DNA of 64,000 nt from Chitinophaga varians (lineage in GTDB: Bacteria > Bacteroidota > Bacteroidia > Chitinophagales > Chitinophagaceae). Positions 42,416 to 51,876 of the stretch are shown here, piece by piece. How positions within the stretch are numbered: the first letter of the stretch is position 1; each line of letters begins with the position of its first letter. The position numbers and the translations under genes were made by a program. A model generated the notes under the pieces. That model saw only the letters and a list, made by a program, of their open reading frames with translations, was not told the origin of the DNA and ran no database searches. The stretch spans positions 434,001-498,000 of the forward strand of contig NZ_JACVFB010000006.1 in the NCBI RefSeq assembly GCF_014529945.1, written 5' to 3'.

Positions 42416-43243
42416 CTATTGCAGGAACCCAAGAACGATACGGTTGAAATCTTCTGTCAGCTCCACATTGGAGAGGTGTACCGCAGGGAGCATGACCAGC
42501 TGCGCATCCGGAATGGTATCCGCGAGGTAGGAGCTGTGTTCCGGTAAGGTAACGGTATCGTATTCGCCGCCGATGACCAGGGTATGGTGGGGAATGAGCG
42601 CGGCTGTTTTGCGGAGATCACCGTCGCGTACGGCGGCGAAGGAGCCTGCCAGCCCGGTGGGTGACATGTCCAGTATCACTTTACGGAAAGGCTGTATCCG
42701 GGCATCGTTGGCGGTGATCATCCTTTCGGGGAACCAGTTACGGATAAACATCTGTTCAAATGGCGCCATATCAGCATGTTCCCGCAGGGTTTTGATGTTG
42801 TTATTGAATCCTTCCATCGGACCAAGATGTGCTGCGGTATGGGTCAGTATCAGTTTGTCGATTCTTTCCGGCATGTGCGTAGCGATGTACTGGGCAATAA
42901 AGCCGCCGAGCGACAGGCCGATGAAATGAACGCGGTCGATCCCGAGGTGGTCCAGCAGTTCGATAACGTCGAGGGACATACGATTCAGGGAGTAGTCGCC
43001 GGCTGGTGAACCGGAAGCGCCGTTGCCTCTGGTGTCGAAGCGCAGTACCCTGAAATGCGGTGTGAAAGCCGCTATCTGTGCATCCCACATATGATAATCC
43101 GTGGCGATGGAATTGGACAGTACGACTACTGGTTTGTCTTCCGCTCCGTCCAGCTGCCAGGCAATACGTACGCCGTCGGCAGTCGTAAAATATTGTTGTT
43201 GACCGGTGATGATGGCTGTCGTTGTAATGGTATCGTTGTTCAT
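42416..43243 (-). CDS. Alpha/beta hydrolase, PcaD-like (3-oxoadipate enol-lactonase type)
   Basis: A 275-aa hydrolase. HFIGLSLGGFIAQYIA is the GxSxG nucleophile elbow, GGEYDTVTLPEHS the Asp region and LPAVHLSNVE the catalytic His. The N-terminus (YFTTADGVRIAWQLDGAEDKPVVVLSNSIATDYHMWD) matches PcaD-like enzymes. It is divergent from an AraC regulator, which suggests inducible use of an aromatic or ester substrate; no other beta-ketoadipate genes are nearby, so the reaction is not certain. Confidence 0.85.
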   Translation of the reverse strand: MNNDTITTTAIITGQQQYFTTADGVRIAWQLDGAEDKPVVVLSNSIATDYHMWDAQIAAFTPHFRVLRFDTRGNGASGSPAGDYSLNRMSLDVIELLDHLGIDRVHFIGLSLGGFIAQYIATHMPERIDKLILTHTAAHLGPMEGFNNNIKTLREHADMAPFEQMFIRNWFPERMITANDARIQPFRKVILDMSPTGLAGSFAAVRDGDLRKTAALIPHHTLVIGGEYDTVTLPEHSSYLADTIPDAQLVMLPAVHLSNVELTEDFNRIVLGFLQ

Positions 43244-43296
43244 GTTGATATCGTTTTTTGTTTTATTGATATGTCAAAATTAGGAAGGAGGGCACT

Positions 43297-43341
43297 GGTG
43301 GCCGAGGTATATACACGGGTTTATTCTGTATATTTACAGGT
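43297..43341. promoter_or_regulatory. Operator-promoter region of the second AraC gene
   Basis: GTATATACA and TGTATATTTACA form imperfect direct repeats about 20 bases apart just before the ATG at 43342. It is the control region between divergent hydrolase and AraC genes. Confidence 0.4.
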
Positions 43342-44211
43342 ATGGAAAAATTACTGTACCGGCCGTTCGATTTACAGGTGTCAGCAGAGGAGCAGTGGGA
43401 GAAAAGACCACTGGTATATCACTTTTTTGAGATCGTGCATATATTGGAGGGCAGCGGTTCCCGGGAGGTGAACAGGAACAAACTGACTTTTTCCCAGGGC
43501 GATACCTTTCTTTTTACGCCGTTGGATTGCAGGGGATTTCACAGCGAAATGCCTACCCGTTTCTGCTCGATACGTTTCTCGGAGATATTTATCTCCCAGT
43601 ATAAACAGGCACAAGACCAGGAGCGTGCGCTCCGGTGGTTAAAACAACTGGAACATATTTTCTTTCAGCACAACCGTTTTCAGTGTATCCAGATCACTGA
43701 TCCCGGAGATCATCGTATTATCGGACAGCTGATACAGAGCATGATCGAAGAACACGATCAGCAGAAAGAGCATTATCAGGAGAATATGCAGCATTTCATT
43801 TCGCTGCTGCTCAATATACTGGCCCGCAATGTGGCCGACAGCAGCCGTGAAAGCGCTGGCAATACAGCGGAAGAGCCGCTGATCAACAGGATGCTGGTGC
43901 ATATACATACCCATATCGGAGAACCGGACCAGTTAAAAATGGATTTTCTGGCCGCCAGCTTTCATCTCTCGGCCAACTATGTGAGCGAATACTTTAAGAA
44001 GTTTACCGGCGTAGGGCTGCAACAGTATATCAGCCAGTACCGCATTAAGCTGGTGGAACAGCGGCTGCTCAACAGTGTGCTCACGATAGGGCAGATTGCC
44101 GACGAATTTGGTTTTACCGACGAAAGTCATCTCAACAGGGTATTCAGAAAACACCATGGTGTCAGTCCCACTGTATTCCGTAAACCAGCGGTGAAAGGGG
44201 CCGTTGCCTGA
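43342..44211 (+). CDS. AraC-family transcriptional regulator
   Basis: A 289-aa activator of the same layout as the AraC protein at 22275: cupin-like sensor (YHFFEIVHILEGSGSREVNRNKLTFSQGDTFLFTPLD, about residues 25-70) and C-terminal HTH pair (about 185-280: FHLSANYVSEYFKKFTGVGLQQYI and IGQIADEFGFTDESHLNRVFRKHHGVSPTVFRK). It probably controls the divergent hydrolase gene. The stop is close to the ECF sigma gene, but the latter has its own start far downstream. Confidence 0.92.
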   Translation: MEKLLYRPFDLQVSAEEQWEKRPLVYHFFEIVHILEGSGSREVNRNKLTFSQGDTFLFTPLDCRGFHSEMPTRFCSIRFSEIFISQYKQAQDQERALRWLKQLEHIFFQHNRFQCIQITDPGDHRIIGQLIQSMIEEHDQQKEHYQENMQHFISLLLNILARNVADSSRESAGNTAEEPLINRMLVHIHTHIGEPDQLKMDFLAASFHLSANYVSEYFKKFTGVGLQQYISQYRIKLVEQRLLNSVLTIGQIADEFGFTDESHLNRVFRKHHGVSPTVFRKPAVKGAVA

Positions 44212-44269
44212 TCATGGCTTGCGTAATTTGCTTTTTTGCGCTACTTTAGCGGCTTCTTATCAACATTTA

Positions 44270-44851
44270 TTGGAACCAACCAGTACACATAACGCGACCA
44301 TCCCGGCCCTGGTGGCCCAGGGGGACCAGACTGCATTTACGCAGCTGTTTCTCCGGTACCGCGATCGGGTGTACACCACTGCCTACCGTGTCACCGAATC
44401 GGCCATGGAAGCGGAGGAGATCGTGCAGGACGTGTTTATGAAAGTATGGACCATCCGGCAAGAGCTGCCTGCCATCGATAACCTCGAAGCCTATATTTTT
44501 ACCATTGCCCGCAATTTTACTTTTAATGCCCTGAAGCGATTGTTGCGCGAACGGGAGCGGACAGGCCTGTGGCCTGGCGCCGACGGTCAGCCTGCCGTTT
44601 CCCCCGAGGCCGCTGCCAACGCCCGGGAGTTTATGCAGGTATTGCAGCAGGCCATTGATCAGTTGCCACCGCAGCAGAAGCAGGTGTACCTGCTTATCCG
44701 GGAAGAAGAGCTGACGAAAGCTGAGGTGGCGGAAAAAATGGGTATCTCTCCCCATACCGTAAAAAGCCACTTTGACGCTGCTGTAAGGGCTGTGCGGGCC
44801 TATTGCGCTCCTTACCGAAAGCTCTCCGCTCTCTTTTTTCTTCTTTTCTGA
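44270..44851 (+). CDS. ECF-type RNA polymerase sigma factor
   Basis: A 193-aa sigma factor with sigma-2 (FTQLFLRYRDRVYTTAYRVTESAMEAEEIVQDVFMKVW, about 20-57) and sigma-4 HTH (LPPQQKQVYLLIREEELTKAEVAEKMGISPHTVKSHF, about 132-170). The start is uncertain: no in-frame ATG precedes sigma-2, so I used TTG 44270 (MEPTSTHNATIPALVAQ) and reject TTG 44204 inside the previous gene. It is the first gene of the FecR/SusC/SusD operon and is likely activated by a surface signal. Confidence 0.92.
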   Translation: MEPTSTHNATIPALVAQGDQTAFTQLFLRYRDRVYTTAYRVTESAMEAEEIVQDVFMKVWTIRQELPAIDNLEAYIFTIARNFTFNALKRLLRERERTGLWPGADGQPAVSPEAAANAREFMQVLQQAIDQLPPQQKQVYLLIREEELTKAEVAEKMGISPHTVKSHFDAAVRAVRAYCAPYRKLSALFFLLF

Positions 44852-44923
44852 AAAATATTTTTCACCCCACTCACCAGTTGACCACTTTGCGGTTGTCTTT
44901 ATAGATAAACCGACCAAAGACCT

Positions 44924-46087
44924 ATGCACGAACGGCTCCTATACTTATTTGACCAGTATTACCGTAAAACTATTTCTCCGGAGGAGAAAGAAGAGCTGTT
45001 TACGCTGATGGCCGACCCTTCTCTGGAAGAACCGCTGAAAGCATTGATACTGGAGAGTTATAGCCGGGGAGAAAAAGACATGATGCCTGCTGCCGCTTCT
45101 GCTGCCGTGTTGCAGGCGATATTGGGCACGCCCACGGTTGTACGCCGTTCTTTCCCGCTGCGCCGTGCTATCGCCATCGCAGCAGCAGTGGCCATTGTGG
45201 TGGCCGTAGGGGCGTGGTGGTTATGGCGCCCGCATGTTGTCGTGCCGGTGACAGCCAAAAAATCAATCCCTGTTGCTAGGCCCAAAAAAGAGGCGGAGGG
45301 GGCCATGCTTACCCTGGCCGACGGCCGGCGTATTTCGCTGGACAGCCTGATGAACGGAGCGGTGGCCACCGACGGCGGCGCCGACATCGCTTTTAAAGAT
45401 GGTCAACTTTCGTATAACGGTGCAGGTAAGAAAGCCGATCCCAATGCCTTTAATGTTATTCACACCCCGCGTGGCAAACAGTTTCATGTAGTACTGGCCG
45501 ACGGTACCCGTGTATGGCTCAATGCCGCCACCACCTTGCGTTATCCTGCCATGTTCGCAAAAGAGCGGGTGGTGGAAGTGACGGGCGAAGCTTATTTCGA
45601 AGCAGCACAACAGGCAACGGCGCCTTTCCGGGTAATCGTACCAGGACAAGCCACCATCCAGGTGCTGGGCACTCATTTTAACGTTAACGCCTATCCGGAA
45701 GGCGGTAGTGTAAAAACAACGCTGCTGCACGGCGCGGTGAGAGTAGCTGCCGCAGCGGCCCCGGACGCATCGGTGGTACTGTCGCCCGGACAGCAGGCCC
45801 GCGTGCGCGATGCCCGTAAAATAGCCGTGGCCAAAGTAGATACGGAAAATGTCATGGCGTGGAGAAATGGCATTTTCAACTTCGAAGGCGTGGCGCTGAA
45901 AGAGGTCATGGACGAGCTGTCACGTTGGTATAACGTGGAGGTGGTATACGAAAAAGGGGTACCCGATATCCATTTCTTCGGGGAACTGAGTCGTAGTCTA
46001 CCCCTGACAGACATTGTCAAAGCGCTGGAAGATTCAAAAGTGCATATCAGAATGGAAGGCACCAGCCGGATGGTGGTGCTGCCCTGA
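44924..46087 (+). CDS. FecR-family anti-sigma regulator
   Basis: A 387-aa inner-membrane protein: short cytoplasmic part (about 1-78), one helix (RAIAIAAAVAIVVAVGAWWLW, about 85), then periplasmic FecR domain (about 175-275: HTPRGKQFHVVLADGTRVWLNAATTLRYPAMFAKERVVEVTGEAYFEAA) and a C-terminal DUF4974-like secretin-type domain (VMDELSRWYNVEVVYEKGV). It holds the ECF sigma factor inactive until the STN domain of the SusC protein signals. Confidence 0.93.
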   Translation: MHERLLYLFDQYYRKTISPEEKEELFTLMADPSLEEPLKALILESYSRGEKDMMPAAASAAVLQAILGTPTVVRRSFPLRRAIAIAAAVAIVVAVGAWWLWRPHVVVPVTAKKSIPVARPKKEAEGAMLTLADGRRISLDSLMNGAVATDGGADIAFKDGQLSYNGAGKKADPNAFNVIHTPRGKQFHVVLADGTRVWLNAATTLRYPAMFAKERVVEVTGEAYFEAAQQATAPFRVIVPGQATIQVLGTHFNVNAYPEGGSVKTTLLHGAVRVAAAAAPDASVVLSPGQQARVRDARKIAVAKVDTENVMAWRNGIFNFEGVALKEVMDELSRWYNVEVVYEKGVPDIHFFGELSRSLPLTDIVKALEDSKVHIRMEGTSRMVVLP

Positions 46088-46130
46088 TTTATATATCAAC
46101 AACCAGGATCCAATAAGCAGGGAAAAGAAA

Positions 46131-46156
46131 GCCGGCAGTAGTGGAGTACTGCCGGC
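46131..46156 (+). repeat. Hairpin in the FecR-SusC gap
   Basis: GCCGGCAGTA pairs with TACTGCCGGC around GTGGAG. It lies 60 bases before the SusC start, with no T-run. It could be an attenuator or a transcript-processing site that sets SusC expression apart from the regulators. Confidence 0.6.
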
Positions 46157-46216
46157 CGGAGATTCCGGCTGATCAGACATACTGTTTCAAAGAGTCATCA
46201 TTTCTCAACCAAATCA

Positions 46217-49200
46217 ATGCAATTTATGCAAAAAAATTACGATTGCAGCCGGGCCTGTGGACTGCCCCCAGGGCGGTTCAGAAGGCGACGGCCGGTAGCC
46301 AAAATTCTGATCGCAATGAAATCAACCATTTGTCTATTGACAGTAGCCATGCTGCATGTACATGGAACGGGCCTATCCCAGACCGTTTCTTTCTCTGAGC
46401 GGCACGCCTCTCTTCAAAAGGTATTCAACGCCGTAAAAAGTCAGACCGGATACGTGGTATTCGGCAATGCCGCCTTGCTGGAGACTGCCCGCGCAGCCTC
46501 GCTGAATGTACAGGATATGCCTGTGGCCGACTTCCTGCAACTGGTGCTCAAAGACCAGCCGCTTACTTTCCGTATTGCGGGTAAAAACATTATTATCTCC
46601 GAGAAAACAGCCGCTCCTTCCGCCATATCGGTACCGGTTGCGGATGCAGCACTGCCGCCCGACTCTGTGCGGGGCGTCATCCTGTCTGCCCAGGGCACAC
46701 CGCTGCCCGGCGCTTCAGTAAGAGTCAAAGGCGGTTCCCTGGGGGCTGTGACGAACACGCACGGACATTTCTCCCTGAAGAACATTCCGGACAACGCGGT
46801 GCTGGTGGTGTCTATGATGGGCTTTGAACCGATGGAAGTGCGCCTTGTTAAAAACGGTAACGGCTACACGGCCGCTGCGGTGGACAATCGCCAGGCTGCC
46901 CTGCTGAAAACAGCCGCTGGCCCTTTCGCCATCACCGTGAAACTACAGGAGGCCGTTGGTCAACTGAAAGAAAACGTGGTGACCGGCTACTTCGTGAAAT
47001 CCCGTGAATCCTTTACCGGCGCGGAAAGAACTATCAGCGGCCAGGAAATCCGCCAGGTAGGCACCGCCAACGTATTGCAAACGATCTCCCTGCTGGACGC
47101 GGCCGTGTCGCTGAAAGAAAGCATCGATTTCGGCTCAGACCCCAACAGGGTACCGGAGATCACTATCCGTGGCGAAAACAGCTTCGACCTGCGTGGCTCG
47201 GCAGATGATGGTAAAACCAATCCCAACAGCCCGCTGTTTATCCTCGATGGCGTGGAAGTAGGCGCCGAACGTATATACGATCTGGACATGAACCGCATTG
47301 AAACGATCACCATCCTGAAAGACGCCTCCGCTACCGCATTGTATGGTTCCCGCGGCGCCAACGGTGTGATCGTGATCCGTACCATCCGCCCGAAAGCCGG
47401 TGAGATACGCGTTTCACTCAATGCCAACTACATCGTCTCCGCACCGGACCTGCGGGATTACAACCTCATGAACGCACAGGAAAAACTGCAGTATGAAAAG
47501 CTCGCCGGCAAATGGACAGACCCGCTGAAAAACTACGATACGCAGTTGGACCTCGACATTAAATACAATGAAAAATATAAAGAAGTATTGAGAGGCGTGA
47601 ATACCTACTGGCTGAGCAAACCTCTCCGGACCTCCGTCAACCAGCGTTACAACCTCTTCTTTGAAGGCGGCGATAAAAATTTCCGCTACGGTATCACGCT
47701 GCGCAATGACAACGACAAGGGTGTTATGAAAGGGTCTGACCGTAAACGGAACGGTATCGGTATCACCTTTAACTACGATATCGGCCAGGACTTCCTGGTA
47801 CGCAACGATCTCTTTGTGGATGAAGTAGTCGGTAATAACTCTCCCTACGGCTCCTTCGATATTTTCGCGAAGGAAAACCCACACGACCGCATATACGATG
47901 ATAATGGTGATTTCATCCTGAAACTGAGCAGTGGCCGCGATAACCCGCTGATCAATGCCACGCTGCCGCAGAAAGATTTTACCAAATATGTGGCCATACA
48001 GGACAACTTCAGCATCGACTGGCGGATCATCCCGGCGCTGCGCCTGCAAGGCCGTGCCAGCCTGACCAAACAGCTCGAAAAATCTGAGTACTACCGCTCT
48101 CCCTTCTCCTCCGAATACGCCACCGTACCGGAACCGGAAAAGAAAGGAGAGTACCGTGCCCTCAATACCGAAATGCTGAATGTGGACGGTAACATGACAC
48201 TGGCCTACAACAAGGTGATGGACAAACATGTGATCAACGTGGGCGTGGGCGCCAACGTGCTCACCAACTTCAAGAGCGGCAGCGGTTTTACTGCCACCGG
48301 CTTCCTCAATGACAACATGACCTTTGTGGAATATGCCGCTCAGTTCAAAGAGAACTCCAAACCTTCCGGTGTATTCGATAAATCGAGAATGATCGGTTTC
48401 TTCGGTAACCTCAACTATGGATACGATGGCCGTTATTATATTGACGCGTCCTATCGTGCAGACGGTTCCAGCAAGTTTGGCCGTGACTCCCGCTTTGCGC
48501 CGTTCTGGGCAGTAGGGATGGCCTGGAACGTCAACAAAGAACGTTTCTGGGGCCACAATACCAATACGCTGAAAATACGTGCCTCTGCCGGTAGTACCGG
48601 TACGGTCAACTTCTCATCCAGCCAGGCGCTCACCGCTTATCGCTACAGCCAGAACAGCGAATATAACGGCAGCCTCGGCGCCCGCCTCATGGGTTTTGGC
48701 AACTCCTCCCTGAGATGGCAGAACACCCTGTCCTACAACGTAGGAGGTGACCTGACCCTGTTCCGCAATTTCCTGCAGATTAACGTGGACGGATATATTA
48801 AGCTGACCGATAACCTGCTGCTGCCGATCGACGTGGCGCCTTCCACTGGTTTTACCAGCTATGTGGAAAACATGGGCCAGATGAAAAACAGCGGCGTGGA
48901 CGTACGGGTGCGTATGAACCTGATCCGGGATGCCAAACGTAATTTCAACTGGAGCGTGACACTGGCCGCCATCAGCAACCAGAATAAAATACAGAAACTC
49001 TCCAACGCGCTGCAGGCGATGAACGCCGAAGCCAACAAAGACTCCAACGCGATAGGACCGAAGCCGCTGCGTACCTACGAAGTAGGCCGCTCCCAGAGCG
49101 CGCTGATGGTAGTACGTTCTGCCGGTATTGACCCTGCCACCGGTAATGAGATCTATATTAAACGCAATGGGGAATATACTTTCGATTACGACTACCGCGA

Positions 49201-49675
49201 TAAAGTAGTAGTAGGCGACACACGCGCCACGGTAGAAGGTACTTTCAGCTCCAACCTGAACTGGAAAGGCTTCAACCTGCTGGCCATCTTCTCCTATCGT
49301 GTAGGTGGCAAGATCTTCAACTCCACGCTCAAAACAAACGTGGAAGGCGCAGATCCGCTGTATAATGCCGACCGGAGAGTATTGTATGACCGCTGGCAAC
49401 AGCCGGGCAGCACTGCCAGGTTCAAACGGATCGATGATAAATCACCTACCTATCAGACCTCCCGTTTTGTGCAGGATAATAACCTGTTGACACTTTCCTC
49501 CCTCTCGCTCACTTACGACCTGCCTACTGTGCTGTCTAAGAAAATGAGGGCTGAAAGAATAAGACTGCAATGCTCTGCCACGGAACTGTTCCGGCTGTCT
49601 ACCGTAAAGGCGGAAAGAGGAACGATGTATCCCTATGCACAAACTTATAATGGCGGGTTCAATGTCACTTTCTAA
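46217..49675 (+). CDS. SusC/RagA TonB-dependent receptor with N-terminal STN domain
   Basis: A 1152-aa outer-membrane receptor. The true signal peptide begins near ATG 46316 (MKSTICLLTVAMLHVHGTG); the basic N-terminal prefix from 46217 is typical of this family and may or may not be translated. STN domain (about 55-135; VFNAVKSQTGYVVFGNAALL), carboxypeptidase-like domain (150-230; VRGVILSAQGTPLPGASVRVKG), plug domain (about 265-370; SATALYGSRGANGVIVIRT) and the barrel. Signalling to FecR via STN is the family role. The substrate is unknown. The next gene overlaps its end in the nucleotide sequence only if a wrong start is used. Confidence 0.95.
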   Translation: MQFMQKNYDCSRACGLPPGRFRRRRPVAKILIAMKSTICLLTVAMLHVHGTGLSQTVSFSERHASLQKVFNAVKSQTGYVVFGNAALLETARAASLNVQDMPVADFLQLVLKDQPLTFRIAGKNIIISEKTAAPSAISVPVADAALPPDSVRGVILSAQGTPLPGASVRVKGGSLGAVTNTHGHFSLKNIPDNAVLVVSMMGFEPMEVRLVKNGNGYTAAAVDNRQAALLKTAAGPFAITVKLQEAVGQLKENVVTGYFVKSRESFTGAERTISGQEIRQVGTANVLQTISLLDAAVSLKESIDFGSDPNRVPEITIRGENSFDLRGSADDGKTNPNSPLFILDGVEVGAERIYDLDMNRIETITILKDASATALYGSRGANGVIVIRTIRPKAGEIRVSLNANYIVSAPDLRDYNLMNAQEKLQYEKLAGKWTDPLKNYDTQLDLDIKYNEKYKEVLRGVNTYWLSKPLRTSVNQRYNLFFEGGDKNFRYGITLRNDNDKGVMKGSDRKRNGIGITFNYDIGQDFLVRNDLFVDEVVGNNSPYGSFDIFAKENPHDRIYDDNGDFILKLSSGRDNPLINATLPQKDFTKYVAIQDNFSIDWRIIPALRLQGRASLTKQLEKSEYYRSPFSSEYATVPEPEKKGEYRALNTEMLNVDGNMTLAYNKVMDKHVINVGVGANVLTNFKSGSGFTATGFLNDNMTFVEYAAQFKENSKPSGVFDKSRMIGFFGNLNYGYDGRYYIDASYRADGSSKFGRDSRFAPFWAVGMAWNVNKERFWGHNTNTLKIRASAGSTGTVNFSSSQALTAYRYSQNSEYNGSLGARLMGFGNSSLRWQNTLSYNVGGDLTLFRNFLQINVDGYIKLTDNLLLPIDVAPSTGFTSYVENMGQMKNSGVDVRVRMNLIRDAKRNFNWSVTLAAISNQNKIQKLSNALQAMNAEANKDSNAIGPKPLRTYEVGRSQSALMVVRSAGIDPATGNEIYIKRNGEYTFDYDYRDKVVVGDTRATVEGTFSSNLNWKGFNLLAIFSYRVGGKIFNSTLKTNVEGADPLYNADRRVLYDRWQQPGSTARFKRIDDKSPTYQTSRFVQDNNLLTLSSLSLTYDLPTVLSKKMRAERIRLQCSATELFRLSTVKAERGTMYPYAQTYNGGFNVTF

Positions 49676-49703
49676 ATCTCTATCATCCTTTAAATCTTCA
49701 CAC

Positions 49704-51107
49704 ATGAAATCCAGGCTTTTGATACTGAGCATGCTGATGCTGATATTTTCATCGTGTAAAAAATGGCTCGATGTAGATCTGATCAATCAGGTGGATGAAA
49801 ACAAGCTGTTTAGCAAGGAACAGGGTTTTACAGATGCCCTCGCCGGCGCGTATAATCAGATGGCGGAACGGAATCTTTACGGCCGCAAGCTGACTTTCGA
49901 AATGCTGGATGTACTGGGACAGTATTACAGTTATACCGGTATTGCAGAATCGTATAAGCCTTACCGTGATTATCAATATAAAGATGCTTCCGTACGCGGA
50001 CAAATAGATGCCATCTGGACGGATATGTATGGCAACATCGCTGCTGTCAATAACATTGTTCGCTGGGAGCAGAAAAATGGGGCCGTGATGCGCCCGAATG
50101 TCCGCAAACAGGTGTTGGGCGAAGCGCTGGCCCTGCGCGCCTACCTGCACTTTGACCTGATGCGCATGTTCTGCGAAGACATCAAATTCAATCATCAGGC
50201 TAAAGGCATTCCTTATAACAAACAGTTCGGCGTAGCGCTGCCACCCGTATACACGCTGGCGGAATGTTACCAGCTGGTGATGGCTGATCTGGAAGCGGCA
50301 TGGACCAATCTGGACGAAGTGGATGCCATCAATAATAATGTACCGTATTTGTCGGCCGATAAAAACGTGGCAGACAGGGATGTGGCACGTATGAACAAAT
50401 ATGCCGTAAAAGCCCTGATGGCCCGCGTGTATATGGCAAAGGGCGATAAAGCCAATGCCATCCGTTGTGCCAAAGAAGTGGTGGACTCCCGCAAATTCCG
50501 GTTGCTCGATTTTAAAACCAGTGTAGATGTGGACGAGAACAAAAGAGACATCCTTTTCTCCGATGAACATATTTTTTCACTGCGCAACAAAACCATTCCG
50601 GAACTGTCGAATGAAGTACATTTCGATATCACTACGCCCACCAGCACTACTTTTGCGAAACTGCCTTTCGGCGATGCCGCAGGCATCTATGGCTCCAATA
50701 CCGATGATGCCCGTTATCAGCTCTGGTTCGACGGTAACAAGGTGACCAAATACACCCGTGGCAAAGCCAATGTCTTTATGCCTAAAGTACCGATGATCAA
50801 GCTGGCAGAGATGTACCTGATTTTAACAGAGGCGTATTATGATACCGATCGTAATCTCTCCCTGCAGTACCTCAATGATCTGCGTCGTTCCCGTATCAGG
50901 AATGTGTCTGACTGGCATTACATCACCCGGGACAATATTTTTGAAGAGATCGTCCGTGAATTCCCGGGAGAGGGCCAGCTGTTCTTTGCCTATAAACGGC
51001 TGAATAAGGCCATCCGCAATACTGCCGGCACCGGGGACATCCCACCGTCCAATAATATTTTCGTATTCCCGATACCTGATAAGGAACTGGAAACAGGGAA
51101 CCGGTAA
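49704..51107 (+). CDS. SusD/RagB-family nutrient-binding lipoprotein
   Basis: A 467-aa surface lipoprotein from ATG 49704 (MKSRLLILSMLMLIFSSCKKW, SPII box FSSC). The TPR-like SusD fold shows at NQMAERNLYGRKLTFEML and the typical GEALALRAYLHFDLMRMF followed by the C-terminal MIKLAEMYLILTEAYYDT. It caps the SusC barrel to bind ligand. Only the conventional SusD parts are seen; the ligand is unknown. Confidence 0.93.
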   Translation: MKSRLLILSMLMLIFSSCKKWLDVDLINQVDENKLFSKEQGFTDALAGAYNQMAERNLYGRKLTFEMLDVLGQYYSYTGIAESYKPYRDYQYKDASVRGQIDAIWTDMYGNIAAVNNIVRWEQKNGAVMRPNVRKQVLGEALALRAYLHFDLMRMFCEDIKFNHQAKGIPYNKQFGVALPPVYTLAECYQLVMADLEAAWTNLDEVDAINNNVPYLSADKNVADRDVARMNKYAVKALMARVYMAKGDKANAIRCAKEVVDSRKFRLLDFKTSVDVDENKRDILFSDEHIFSLRNKTIPELSNEVHFDITTPTSTTFAKLPFGDAAGIYGSNTDDARYQLWFDGNKVTKYTRGKANVFMPKVPMIKLAEMYLILTEAYYDTDRNLSLQYLNDLRRSRIRNVSDWHYITRDNIFEEIVREFPGEGQLFFAYKRLNKAIRNTAGTGDIPPSNNIFVFPIPDKELETGNR

Positions 51108-51137
51108 ATGATTTTCTGACCGCTATCAACAAAGCAC

Positions 51138-51872
51138 ATGAAAAAACTGATGATCATATATGCGCTGGCGTTATTGGGTGCCTCCTGTACCAAAGATGCC
51201 GGCCTTACCTATACAGAAAAGGACAAGATCTACTTTGCCTATAACTATCTCTACTATACGCAGGTGATAGCGTATGATAAAGTAGTGTTCTCCTTTGGCA
51301 TGAAGCCTGACTCCATCATCAAAGACACCGCCAAAATTGGTATCCGCGTAATGGGGCAGCAGTCCGGCAAAGACAGGCAATACCGTATTTCTATTGATAA
51401 AGACTCCTCTACCGCGCAGGAAGGCGTACACTACGAAGGGCTGAAAGAGCTGAATACTATCGGGAAAGGACTTATTCTGGATACGCTCCGCATTGTGGTG
51501 CTGCGTAGTCAACTCAATAGCAGCCATATCACCCAGGAGAACCGCCGGTTGCGGCTTCGCATGGAAAGCAGCGACGATTTTGACAAAGGAACGCAGAAAG
51601 GCGCTGTCATCGATCTTTATCTGAACAACTACCTGTCGGAACCCAAATGGTGGAAGCGGTATGAAAGCTTCGGATTGTATTTCTATCATCCGGAGAAATG
51701 GAAAATACTGATGTCGTTTCATCCGAGCTTCCGGGACGCTAATTCGGATTACCCGATGAATGCCAACCAGGTGTCGACCTATTTCTCCTCTCTGCGGGCT
51801 TATCTGGCGCAGATCCCCACCTACGATAAAGAAACCCATGCGCGGGTATTAATTGACAAACTTGTACCGTAG
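51138..51872 (+). CDS. DUF4843 lipoprotein
   Basis: A 244-aa SPII lipoprotein (MKKLMIIYALALLGASCTKD) with the DUF4843 beta-domain (about 25-240: KIYFAYNYLYYTQVIAYDKVVFSFGM, DTAKIGIRVMGQQSGKDRQYRISID, DLYLNNYLSEPKWWK). This family regularly follows SusD in such operons and is probably surface-located; function not known. Gap of 30 bp after SusD. Confidence 0.88.
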   Translation: MKKLMIIYALALLGASCTKDAGLTYTEKDKIYFAYNYLYYTQVIAYDKVVFSFGMKPDSIIKDTAKIGIRVMGQQSGKDRQYRISIDKDSSTAQEGVHYEGLKELNTIGKGLILDTLRIVVLRSQLNSSHITQENRRLRLRMESSDDFDKGTQKGAVIDLYLNNYLSEPKWWKRYESFGLYFYHPEKWKILMSFHPSFRDANSDYPMNANQVSTYFSSLRAYLAQIPTYDKETHARVLIDKLVP

Positions 51873-51876
51873 CCTT

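Noticed and set aside
47414..48556. Long open minus-strand frame inside the STN-SusC gene
   Set aside because: Antisense shadow of a strongly supported receptor gene.
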